Shown here: positions 33,112 to 41,273 of the stretch, one piece after another
How positions within the stretch are numbered: the stretch's first letter is position 1
How the letters are laid out: each line of letters opens with the position of its first letter
Source of the DNA: Syntrophomonadaceae bacterium
Lineage (GTDB): Bacteria > Bacillota > Syntrophomonadia > Syntrophomonadales > Syntrophomonadaceae
Assembly (NCBI GenBank): GCA_012729835.1
Contig: JAAYCK010000151.1
Coordinates: 1 to 42,715, forward strand
DNA: 42,715 nt
Reading direction: 5' to 3'
Made by a program: the position numbers and the translations under genes
The notes under the pieces: model-generated
The model's input: only the letters and a program-made list of their open reading frames with translations
The model's database searches: none
What the model was told of the DNA's origin: nothing

Positions 33112-33858
33112 TTACTTCTTCCTAATAATTGACAGCGGCACATAATACTTGGCGTAACGATTGCCTTTTTTATCGGCAAATGCCCCGTGTTGGTCGGGAA
33201 CCATTACCGTGGCCCGTTTATTGATGCGATGCACGATGCCTTCCAGCTGTTTTCCTTCAAAGCGGAAGCTGATCCGGTCACCCGGTATGATACCAAGCTG
33301 CTGCCGGGCGATCTCCTGGTTGGTGGGCAGACGGTGATAGCTTTCGGTATGACTGAAAAGATTACTGGCAATAGTCTTGAAGCGTTTCCCCTTGCAGCTC
33401 GATCGCTGGAAATGAATGAACTCGATGACATGGACCATCTCATGTTCAAAAATGAGCTGCAGAGCCTCCAGGCTGCTTTCTGTTCCTATGCCAGCTACTG
33501 ATCTTTCCCCCTCGGCAGACCCGTACCGTAATATAAAATCCGTGCTGATCTTGACCTTGACGACCACATTGGATGGCCGGGAAGGATCGATATTGCGAGG
33601 AAATGAGGTAATGCCGGCACTTTTGGTCATACGGCGGGAAAAGCTGAATTCCAGGGTCCCCCGATAATTATTCCTGAACCAGTCCTGAAAGAAAAGACTG
33701 TCATAGAGTTCATACAATAATTCCAGATCTTCACCGCTGATCTTTTTGATATCAAAACTCTTGACATTGGCAGAACGCTGGATGACTGCTTCCCGGATCT
33801 GCCTGCGCTTTTCGCTCACCTCTGCACCATCATATCTGATTTTAAGAATATCGTTCAT
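33112..33858 (-). CDS. SprT-like zinc metallopeptidase
   Basis: 248 aa. An HExxH zinc motif, H139-E-M-V-H143, follows the helix LEALQLIFEHE. About 25 residues later CKGKRFKTIASNLFSHTESYH carries further histidine candidates for the third zinc ligand. A strand block VVVKVKISTDFILRYG precedes the motif, as in SprT-like proteins. The C-terminal 60 residues (GDRISFRFEGKQLEGIVHRINKRATVMV) look like an SH3-type or zinc-ribbon-free binding barrel. Eukaryotic Spartan, a relative, cuts DNA-protein crosslinks; bacterial members are mostly uncharacterised. AGAGG lies 8 nt before the ATG. Confidence 0.87.
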   Translation of the reverse strand: MNDILKIRYDGAEVSEKRRQIREAVIQRSANVKSFDIKKISGEDLELLYELYDSLFFQDWFRNNYRGTLEFSFSRRMTKSAGITSFPRNIDPSRPSNVVVKVKISTDFILRYGSAEGERSVAGIGTESSLEALQLIFEHEMVHVIEFIHFQRSSCKGKRFKTIASNLFSHTESYHRLPTNQEIARQQLGIIPGDRISFRFEGKQLEGIVHRINKRATVMVPDQHGAFADKKGNRYAKYYVPLSIIRKK

Positions 33859-33987
33859 GTTATAGCCTCTTAATCAACCGCTGATGTCAGTGTACTCATG
33901 ATCATGTGAAAACCCTCATCTTTATTTATATATCCCTGAAAGGAAATCGAAACAGTGCGTGTCCCGCTGTGAAAGCTGTCCGCTGGC

Positions 33988-34728
33988 TCAGGTATGGTCA
34001 ACAAATTTATATAAAACGCCGGTGCCTGGTACTACTTTAAAGCCATACTTTTCGAAGAGCCCATATCCATCATCCGAATATGTTGGTGCGCTCTGTCTGT
34101 ATTGCTCTTCCTCCACGCTTTTGTCCAGATTGAGTTGCTGACCAAATATGGGATGATAGGAGATCGAAAGCCCGGGCAGCGAGTCGGACATAATCGCTGG
34201 CTCAGCAGGCGAATCCGGGTAAAAGGCCAACAGGTCTGGAGCCACGTGACAAAAAGTCAGTATTAAGCCGGGCAGTTCATCTATGATCCTCGTCTTCAAC
34301 AATGTGTGGTCATATCCGTCTTCCATTTTCAGTTCGCGCACATAATAGGTATCCAGATCGGGGTCGCCGTTATCCGGGCTGAGCGGGCCATCATCTTCGT
34401 CACTTAAAGCAGATATAACATAGGCCAGATCGGCATCGATGTCCTCACAGACTGTCAGCGGGTCCTCCCCACTATTAAGTAATTGTTTGCACATAACCAG
34501 ACAACCCGATAGTTCCCCAATTTTTACGGCTTGCCGATAATCGCCCTGATAGATAGCAGCCATCCTTTCATCTGATAAGTCAAAAGACGTACCGTAAAAG
34601 GTGATATGATTCCACACCACACAGGTATTATGACAATCATAGCCGGAGTCACCGTTGATATCGAATACATGGGTCTTGGCTTCGGAATAATCAGCGCAAA
34701 TAGCTTGGATCTTGATTTCTTTTCGCAT
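33988..34728 (-). CDS. Unrecognised 246-aa acidic protein
   Basis: 246 aa, soluble and acidic, with no signal peptide or membrane helix. It has an N-terminal strand-rich part (IKIQAICADYSEAKTHVFDI, then YDCHNTCVVWNHITFYG), and a helical region (LSDERMAAIYQGDYRQAVKIGELSG). I do not recognise a family. Coding is supported by a CGGAGG site 5-6 nt before the ATG, full use of the frame and normal composition. Cysteines at about C11, C32 and C36 could bind metal. It stands alone between the SprT-like gene and the diguanylate cyclase, with about 200 bp of upstream DNA for its own promoter. Confidence 0.75.
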   Translation of the reverse strand: MRKEIKIQAICADYSEAKTHVFDINGDSGYDCHNTCVVWNHITFYGTSFDLSDERMAAIYQGDYRQAVKIGELSGCLVMCKQLLNSGEDPLTVCEDIDADLAYVISALSDEDDGPLSPDNGDPDLDTYYVRELKMEDGYDHTLLKTRIIDELPGLILTFCHVAPDLLAFYPDSPAEPAIMSDSLPGLSISYHPIFGQQLNLDKSVEEEQYRQSAPTYSDDGYGLFEKYGFKVVPGTGVLYKFVDHT

Positions 34729-34926
34729 CTTTACCTCCGATTAATAAGTTCACGTCCGCCTTAGTTTATGTATTTGCTCCCCTTCTTAATATTTTACTCC
34801 AGTGCGTCAAACAGGCATGTTCTTATTTGTGCGAAACTTTAGCGTTATAGTCAATTTTCCAAGAAATATTTCGGAATTAACGATAGAATTATTTGTGTAG
34901 AAAAGTAATCACAGAGGAAAGACGCG

Positions 34927-36153
34927 ATGATGAATAAACTGAAGGTATGGCTTCCGCTCGGTCTGCCGGTTCTGATGCCGATACTGGCTTATCTGGCACT
35001 GCAAAATGTAAATAACCTATCTGCCTCCCAAATGATAATAATCACTTACCTGCCCTATCTAATCCTCTTGGTCGCCGTGATCCTGGCCTATCGCTTCAAT
35101 CAGAGCAGGATCTTCTATCTGGCCCTGGGCTTTATAGCCCTGCAGACCATCATACCAGGTGGTGCCTCCCGACAAATTGCCTTTGATGTGGCTGAAACGG
35201 ATTTAATCTATCTGTTGATGGCCCTGCTGGTCCCATTTAATATCGTGATCTTCAGCCTTATGAAGGAACGTGGCATCTTCAGCCGCTGGGGCATAGGCAA
35301 ACTGGCCTTCCTGTGCACGCAATTCTTGGGCGCAGCCTGGATCATCTCGAAGTCACCGCCGGACCTGGTCAATGCAATTAATGCACAGTTTTTGCCATGG
35401 AACATTCAGATCATTCCGGGTCTGGCTCCGTTAGGCGTACTAGTCATAGCACTCTCTATTCTGATCATATTGCTGCAGGTGCGGATAACCAGATCATATT
35501 TTTCAGCCATATCAGCAGGCATATTGCTATGTACCGCTTTTGTCTTGTATTGTCGAGCCATAAATATGGCGGCTCCCCTTTATGCAACTGCCATCGGTCT
35601 GCTGATGATCATCTTCGTCATTCAGAACTCCTACCACATGGCCTATCTGGACGAACTTACTGAAATACCTGGCCGGAGGGCCTTGCGGGAAGAAATGATG
35701 AAGCTTTCCGGCAATTACGTGCTGGCCATGGCTGATATCGATTTCTTCAAAAAATTCAATGATACCTACGGCCATGCTGTAGGTGATGAGGTCCTCAGGA
35801 TGGTGGCAGCCAAGCTGTCCCGGGTCACCGGCGGCGGCAAAGCCTTCCGTTACGGCGGGGAGGAATTCACTATCATATTCCCGGGGAAAAAACTAGGTGA
35901 TGCACTGCCCCATCTAGAGAAGGTACGCGAGAATATCGCTCAATCCGAGTTTTCATTGCGCGGTAAAGACCGCCCCAAGCAAAAGCCAAAAACGGTCAAG
36001 ACCGGTAAACCAGTAAAAAAGGTTTCGGTTACCGTCAGCATCGGTGCCGCTGAAAAAACCAGCCCGAGTGAAAAGGCCGGAGATATCATGACCGCGGCAG
36101 ACAAGGCCCTTTACCGGGCCAAAAATTCCGGCAGGAATCGGGTCTGCAGATAG
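34927..36153 (+). CDS. Membrane diguanylate cyclase with degenerate I-site
   Basis: 408 aa. About eight hydrophobic helices (7-240) form a sensory membrane domain resembling MASE-type modules but not identified. The GGDEF domain (about 240-408) has the active-site GGEEF at 310-314, the metal-binding D270 in MADIDFFKKFND, and YGHAVGDEVL. The inhibitory RxxD I-site expected nine residues before GGEEF is replaced by T301-G-G-G304, so product feedback inhibition by the usual site is unlikely. A basic stretch (about 345-365, KDRPKQKPKTVKTGKPVKK) interrupts the domain before VSVTVSIGAAE. RBS GAGG precedes two adjacent ATGs (34927 and 34930). It makes c-di-GMP that the PilZ protein could sense. Confidence 0.92.
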   Translation: MMNKLKVWLPLGLPVLMPILAYLALQNVNNLSASQMIIITYLPYLILLVAVILAYRFNQSRIFYLALGFIALQTIIPGGASRQIAFDVAETDLIYLLMALLVPFNIVIFSLMKERGIFSRWGIGKLAFLCTQFLGAAWIISKSPPDLVNAINAQFLPWNIQIIPGLAPLGVLVIALSILIILLQVRITRSYFSAISAGILLCTAFVLYCRAINMAAPLYATAIGLLMIIFVIQNSYHMAYLDELTEIPGRRALREEMMKLSGNYVLAMADIDFFKKFNDTYGHAVGDEVLRMVAAKLSRVTGGGKAFRYGGEEFTIIFPGKKLGDALPHLEKVRENIAQSEFSLRGKDRPKQKPKTVKTGKPVKKVSVTVSIGAAEKTSPSEKAGDIMTAADKALYRAKNSGRNRVCR

Positions 36154-36198
36154 GGTTGTGAGCAGAAAGAGTTAAATCATTTTTCATTTACAATGACC

Positions 36199-36330
36199 GG
36201 GGAAGATTGCCGCGCTGCGCTCGCAATGACACAATGAATGATTACCGCTCCGGGCCCAGCCTTGTCATTGCTGCGAGAACTCGCGTATTTGTCATTGCGA
36301 GGAGCGTTAGCGACGCGGCAATCTTCCCCC
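36199..36330. repeat. Dispersed GTCATTGCGA-type repeat, copy 2 (inverted pair)
   Basis: Two inverted arms: GGGGAAGATTGCCGCG...TCGCAATGAC (36199-36230) and GTCATTGCGA...GCGGCAATCTTCCCC (36291-36329). The interior at 36231-36290 is also shared with the copy at 42499-42600. It lies between the convergent diguanylate cyclase and acyl-CoA synthetase genes. Confidence 0.85.
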
Positions 36331-36395
36331 GTTTTAGCACCACGACATACTATTTTCAAGCTTTGGATTGCCCACAAGTGAACTTTTTTAACAAT

Positions 36396-36429
36396 CGTAG
36401 GGGCGGATTTCATGTAATCCGCCCCTACG
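36396..36429. repeat. Dispersed palindrome, copy 2 (14-bp arms)
   Basis: Arms CGTAGGGGCGGATT (36396-36409) and AATCCGCCCCTACG (36416-36429), 6-nt loop. Same core as at 3068-3096. It lies 14 nt past the acyl-CoA synthetase stop and may serve as its RNA 3-prime hairpin. Confidence 0.85.
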
Positions 36430-36442
36430 ATTCTGCTCATGC

Positions 36443-38386
36443 TTATTTATATATCTTCTCGATTTCGTGGGCAAAGTTTTTCAAAACGTTGCGGAATTTG
36501 ATTTTCAGAGTGGGTGTCATCTCGTCCAGATCAGGCATGAACACCCGATTGGCAACATGATAATCTTTGACTGCCTCATAATCTTCCAGACCCTTATTGG
36601 CTTCAGCCACGTCTAATTCGATCAATGCTCTCACCTTGGGATGTTCACTGAAATCAGTGCCCACCTTAACTGTCAATCCATCGACCTTGACCATCTGGCT
36701 CTCATCGAAGGTGATGCCCTCGGCGGCCAGGACCTGTATTATCCGGTCGAACTTGGGCACTATGACTGCACTCACAAACTTCCTGTCATCAGCCACCGCG
36801 CAGACTTGTTCCACATAATTAGAGGCGGTAAAGCGGGATTCAACCTTGGCCCGTGGTACGTTCTTACCGGTATCCAGTACCATTATCGCCTTCTTGCGGT
36901 CAACTATGATATAGTAGTCTTTGCCCAATTTCTTGTTATGCACTGTCCGGCCGATGTCGCCGGTGCGGAAGAAGCCGTCGCTATCGAAGGCTTCGGCCGT
37001 TGCCTCCGGATTATTGTAATAACCCAGGAATACATTGCCGCCCCGGACCAAGATCTCACCATCTTCAGCCAGCTTCACCTCGTTAAAGGCCGTCTCTGGC
37101 CCCATACTTCCGGGCAGGATAGCTGAAGTCACACTGAAGTTGATAGCATTCATGGTTTCGGTCAGCCCATAGCCCTCAACAATAGTCACCCCCATTGCCA
37201 TAAAGAGCTTGCACAGGCGGGCGGGTAAACTGGCCGAGGCGGAACAGGAATATCGATAGTTCTTGCCAAGAAGTGCTCTCACCTTACTGAAAACGTTGGC
37301 ATCCGCCCACTCGTATTCAGCCCGCAGATCTTCCGGCAGACCATCAAATAGGGTTCGTCCATAACCGAAGTCTATAAAACCGTCCTCATCGGTCTGATAA
37401 TCCACTACCTTGAGGCCTATTTCCATAGCCTTCTCGAAGGCGGCCTTCCCTTCCGGGGTAGCGGAAGCCGCATCGCGCATGGCCACATAGAGCCGCTCAT
37501 AAATCCGCGGGACCGCGCAGAACCAGGTGGGGTTGAAGATGTAGATGTCTCGTATGACCGTAGCCGGCTGTTCAGCATAAGCGATGGTCGATCCGGTAAA
37601 AATGCTGTACATCTGGCAGCACTGCCGCTCATAGGTATGCGATAAGGGCAGGAAAGATAGCTGAGTCTCATTATCGGGGTGGACACCGCCCTCGCCAAAC
37701 CGCAATATGTCGGCAGCGTTGGCGCTCATGAAGGTGTGATGAGTATGCATGGCCCCCTTGGGATTGCCGGTGGTCCCTGAGGTATATACGATAGTAGCGA
37801 GATCCCATGGTTTTATAGCATCACAGGCTTTTTGATAGGCATAGGGATGAGTCAACTCGTATTTTCTGCCCAGTTCAATGACCTGCTGCAGTGCAACAAA
37901 CTTGTCATTATCCGGCACCGTCGCCTTCTCGGACATCACGATCACCTTTTCCAGGGAAGGCATCTCATCAAGTATTCCCAGCATCTTTTTGACCCCGTCA
38001 TCATCCCGCACGAAGGCCACCCGGGAGCCGGAGTTGTTTACGATATACTTGATCTCATTGACGGAGAACGAAGGATAAATGGTTACAGTCACCGCACCGC
38101 AGCCCAGAATAGCAAAATCAGCCCATAACCATTGCGGGCAGTTATAAGACATTATGGCCGCCCGATCACCGGGGGTTATCCCCATGGACATCAGGCCGCA
38201 GCTCAGGTCCTTTACTTTAATATAGACATCAGCATAGGTAAGGTAAGCGGTTTCCGTAGGATTGGCGGGATCAGGCTGGTACCATTGGCACCTCCGGTCC
38301 CCAAAACGGTAAGCCGAACGGTTGAACATATCGGGCAATGTGGAAAAATAAAGGTTCTCGGTGAAGTTCTCTCTAACCTTTTCCAT
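36443..38386 (-). CDS. Long-chain acyl-CoA synthetase (AMP-forming)
   Basis: 647-aa adenylating enzyme that forms acyl-AMP and then acyl-CoA. The phosphate-binding P-loop YTSGTTGNPKG is intact (near 205-215), as are GYGLTETMNAINF (A5 motif), DGFFRTGDIG (A7) and the C-terminal IVDRKKAIMVLDTGKNV (A8/hinge) with the late lysine region (TLKIKFRNVLKNFA). Length and motif order fit FadD/Faa1 long-chain members, the type used in beta-oxidation and lipid uptake; in a syntroph it could feed fatty-acid oxidation (inference). AAGGGGG lies about 8 nt before the ATG. A palindrome overlaps the likely promoter (38444-38470), suggesting fatty-acid-responsive control. Confidence 0.95.
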   Translation of the reverse strand: MEKVRENFTENLYFSTLPDMFNRSAYRFGDRRCQWYQPDPANPTETAYLTYADVYIKVKDLSCGLMSMGITPGDRAAIMSYNCPQWLWADFAILGCGAVTVTIYPSFSVNEIKYIVNNSGSRVAFVRDDDGVKKMLGILDEMPSLEKVIVMSEKATVPDNDKFVALQQVIELGRKYELTHPYAYQKACDAIKPWDLATIVYTSGTTGNPKGAMHTHHTFMSANAADILRFGEGGVHPDNETQLSFLPLSHTYERQCCQMYSIFTGSTIAYAEQPATVIRDIYIFNPTWFCAVPRIYERLYVAMRDAASATPEGKAAFEKAMEIGLKVVDYQTDEDGFIDFGYGRTLFDGLPEDLRAEYEWADANVFSKVRALLGKNYRYSCSASASLPARLCKLFMAMGVTIVEGYGLTETMNAINFSVTSAILPGSMGPETAFNEVKLAEDGEILVRGGNVFLGYYNNPEATAEAFDSDGFFRTGDIGRTVHNKKLGKDYYIIVDRKKAIMVLDTGKNVPRAKVESRFTASNYVEQVCAVADDRKFVSAVIVPKFDRIIQVLAAEGITFDESQMVKVDGLTVKVGTDFSEHPKVRALIELDVAEANKGLEDYEAVKDYHVANRVFMPDLDEMTPTLKIKFRNVLKNFAHEIEKIYK

Positions 38387-38738
38387 ATACAGACCCCCTT
38401 AAATGTTTATTTCGTTTTCTAAATATTCCGCCTACTATTAATATTTATAGCACATTATTAATATTAATAATAACCCATTGATTTCCAGGCAATTCGACAG
38501 CCCGACCAGGCGGTTCAACTACAGTTGCCGTTCTCCCTTACTGCATAATAGGCAAATGGATTATCAGATTTATTCTGGATCAAGCAGGATATAGTTCCTT
38601 TTTTCGCGAAGTTTACTTATGCAACATCTATTGTCATCATCTGACATAATAGACGATAGTTATGGCTAATGTATTCCATTTTCCAAACTGGGAAATGCCG
38701 GTTACTTATTCACTTAATCGGAACAAGGAGGCATACTG
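38387..38738. other. Divergent intergenic region with operator-like palindrome
   Basis: 352 bp without a gene between the acyl-CoA synthetase and the kinase cassette. It contains the AT-rich palindrome and promoter described at 38444-38470. Around 38505-38530 a CAACTACAGTTG-like sequence resembles one near position 20-33 of the window; it is too short to call a repeat. Confidence 0.4.
38444..38470 (-). promoter_or_regulatory. Acyl-CoA synthetase promoter with 16-bp palindromic operator
   Basis: On the minus strand a TATAAA -10 (38444-38449) is preceded by a perfect 16-bp palindrome TTATTAATATTAATAA (38455-38470) that lies in the -10/-35 spacer and over the -35. This position fits repressor binding; a TetR- or FadR-like protein is possible but unidentified. 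Confidence 0.5.
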
Positions 38739-40838
38739 GTGCGGCTTGTTTCTCTGATAACATTTCTCGCTGCTGGGGTATATATTTATCTGGCCGTCTA
38801 CGGGCTGAGGATGAAACCCCGTAGACGCCTCAATACTATATTTATATACCTTTGCCTGGCCTGTGCCTTATGGGCCTGCTGCATTGCTTTCATGTTCTCG
38901 GCTTCCAGCCAGACCACCGCTTGGTGGTGGTTTCGGATGTCCTCTCCTGGCTGGTGCCTGGGGCCTGCCCTGCTTCTAAACTTCAGCCTGGTCCTGACGG
39001 AGGCCCGGATCTCCTCGCAGCTTAAAAAACATCGTTTCTGGATCTACCTCCCTGCGTTGATTTTCACTGTGCTTGCCATGAATAAAGGACTTACCGCCAA
39101 TACCCTGACCCTTGAAAGCTTTGGCTGGAGCCCTTTGAATACCGGCCAATCCCTGGGTTATTGGGCTTTTACCTGTTACTATATCATCTGTATTGTTTCC
39201 AGTATCGCCCTGGTGTGGCGATGGGCCACCGGCTCCACTCTGGCACGCGAAAAGAAGCAGGCCCGGATCGTAATCACCTGCACCATTATCGGCACCTCAC
39301 TGGCCTTTTTCAACGAATCCCTCCTGCCGGTTCTGGGTTATACCTCCATCCCCAAAATGCCGGTAGTGCTCTGGCTGATCTGGGCTTACGGCTTATGGGT
39401 CTGTATCACCAAATATAGTTTCATGGTCGTAACACCGCTGGTTGCCACTAACGAGATCATCCGGAGTATTGATGATTTATTGATAATGCTTGATTTGCAA
39501 GGCCGTATCATTGAGGTCAACCCTCGCGTCAGCGAACTCCTCCTCTTCTCTTATGAAGATCTACTTCAATCGAACATCGAAAAAATCACGGATGATCCAG
39601 ACACCGTGAGAAATCACCTGGTCATTTCACAAAATGATCCTTCACATACTATTCATGAGGAAATCCAATTGAAAACCAGGACAGCACTGGCTATCCCGAC
39701 CGCAGTTTCAATATCAGCCATCAAGGATGAATTCGGTGATGTCATCTGTTTTGCTCTGATCGCCCGCGACTTGCGTCCTACCCTGGCTCTGCAAAACGAA
39801 ATCAAGGAACGTATTCGGGCGGAAGCCGAACTCAAACAGGCCCACACTGAAGCTGAATTGGCCCAACGGGAGCTGGCTGAATCAGAGAAAATGGCGGTAT
39901 TGGGTCAGCTGGTGGCTGGCATCGCCCATGAGATCAATACTCCTCTGGGTGCAATAAACTCTTCAGTTGGCAGTATAGCCGAGGCGGTACCGCAAACTCT
40001 GGAGCAGATCCCCGGAGTATTCTCCCTGCTGACGGCAGCAGAGAAGCAGGAATTTATGCAGATGCTCGATATTGCTCTTAAAGCTGATGCTGTATTGTCC
40101 ATGCGCGAAAAAAGAGCGCTGCGCAAGAATTTGACGGAACAATTAGAAGCGGCTGATATTTCCCGGGCCGCCAACTATGCTGATTCCCTGGTAAATCTGG
40201 GCATCTATGAATACACGGCAAACATGTTGCCCCTGCTCGTCCACCCGCAAAATGAGCTGATCTTCCAGGCTTTGAACAATATCTCCAGTTTGATCAGGGG
40301 TGTAAAAAATATTCAGACTGCCACTATGAAGGTCAGGAAGATTGTGTTTGCGCTCAAAAACTTTGCACGTTTTGATAACAGCGGCGAAAAGGTTCCCTCT
40401 GATATCCGGGAAGGTATAGAGACGGTACTGACCCTTTACTATCACCAGATCAAGCAAGGAACGGAGGTACTGCGGGAATATGACGAAGTAGCACCTATCC
40501 CTTGTTACCCGGACGAGTTGAATCAGGTCTGGACCAATCTGGTCAATAATGCCCTGCACGCCATGGATTACAAAGGCACCTTGACGGTGGGGGTCAAGGA
40601 ATTGCATGACCGCGGAGAACTCATGGTCTATGTCAGTGACAGCGGACACGGTATGACAGCGGAAATCCGCGAGAAGATCTTCAATCCCTTCTTCACCACC
40701 AAACGTGCCGGGGAAGGCAGCGGGCTGGGGCTTGATATTGTAAAGAAAATCATCGAAAAACATGAAGGCCGTATCGAGGTAGAAAGTGAAGTCGGTCAGG
40801 GCACTACCTTCAGGATATTCCTTCCGGTTGCTTCATAA
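38739..40838 (+). CDS. Membrane histidine kinase with enlarged dimerisation domain
   Basis: 699-aa sensor kinase. About seven hydrophobic helices (1-230, e.g. LITFLAAGVYIYLAVYGL) form a 7TM-type input, then PAS (about 240-345), a coiled coil (345-385), and the phospho-acceptor H397 in GQLVAGIAHEINTPLGA. The HATPase region has NLVNNALHAM (601-610), DSGHGM and FTTKRAGEGSGLGLDIVKKI. Between the two DHp helices about 100 extra residues (411-510) are inserted; the second helix is NNISSLIRGVKNIQTATMKVRKIVFALKNFARFD. The GTG has AAGGAGG 7 nt upstream. The next gene starts 30 nt downstream, so the receivers are its likely partners. Confidence 0.94.
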   Translation: MRLVSLITFLAAGVYIYLAVYGLRMKPRRRLNTIFIYLCLACALWACCIAFMFSASSQTTAWWWFRMSSPGWCLGPALLLNFSLVLTEARISSQLKKHRFWIYLPALIFTVLAMNKGLTANTLTLESFGWSPLNTGQSLGYWAFTCYYIICIVSSIALVWRWATGSTLAREKKQARIVITCTIIGTSLAFFNESLLPVLGYTSIPKMPVVLWLIWAYGLWVCITKYSFMVVTPLVATNEIIRSIDDLLIMLDLQGRIIEVNPRVSELLLFSYEDLLQSNIEKITDDPDTVRNHLVISQNDPSHTIHEEIQLKTRTALAIPTAVSISAIKDEFGDVICFALIARDLRPTLALQNEIKERIRAEAELKQAHTEAELAQRELAESEKMAVLGQLVAGIAHEINTPLGAINSSVGSIAEAVPQTLEQIPGVFSLLTAAEKQEFMQMLDIALKADAVLSMREKRALRKNLTEQLEAADISRAANYADSLVNLGIYEYTANMLPLLVHPQNELIFQALNNISSLIRGVKNIQTATMKVRKIVFALKNFARFDNSGEKVPSDIREGIETVLTLYYHQIKQGTEVLREYDEVAPIPCYPDELNQVWTNLVNNALHAMDYKGTLTVGVKELHDRGELMVYVSDSGHGMTAEIREKIFNPFFTTKRAGEGSGLGLDIVKKIIEKHEGRIEVESEVGQGTTFRIFLPVAS

Positions 40839-40868
40839 TGCAGAATTATTAGGAAGGGCGGTTAAGCT

Positions 40869-41273
40869 ATGGTTGATTTGGCCATTTTGTGCGTGGATGA
40901 CGAACAGATCATCCTCACCAGTCTGGAACTGCAATTAAAAAAGCATTTCGGCAATCAATTTATGTATGAATTTGCGGAAAGTGCCGGCGAAGCCATGGAA
41001 ATAATCGATGATCTGGCGGAAAACGGCATCCGGATCGTGTTGATCGTATCAGACTGGCTGATGCCGGGCACCAAGGGTGACGAATTCCTGATCAATGTAC
41101 ACCAGCAGCACCCCGAGGTCGTGAAGGTGATGCTCACCGGGCAGGCTGACTTGGATGCCATAGAAAAAACTAGGAATCAGGCTGATCTGCATTGCTGCCT
41201 GTACAAGCCCTGGACCGAAGAGGAACTTAAAGAAGCAATAGTGACTGGAGTTGAGCGCATCAATGGCAAATAA
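40869..41273 (+). CDS. Single-domain response regulator receiver
   Basis: 134-aa REC domain with no output domain. The acidic pocket is D10-D11, phospho-acceptor D62 in IVSDWLMPGTKG, then VMLTGQ (T/S switch) and the KP motif in CLYKPWTEEEL. The YKPW form is typical of REC domains attached to kinase or HD-GYP and cyclase cassettes. It lies 30 nt after the kinase gene, with AGGAAGG before its ATG. It overlaps the next gene by 11 bp, so translation is coupled. As a stand-alone REC it probably relays or drains phosphate, and could act on the cyclase next door by protein contact. Confidence 0.93.
   Translation: MVDLAILCVDDEQIILTSLELQLKKHFGNQFMYEFAESAGEAMEIIDDLAENGIRIVLIVSDWLMPGTKGDEFLINVHQQHPEVVKVMLTGQADLDAIEKTRNQADLHCCLYKPWTEEELKEAIVTGVERINGK

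Noticed and set aside
40143-40763. Minus-strand 206-codon frame
   Set aside because: Shadow of the histidine kinase ATPase domain.
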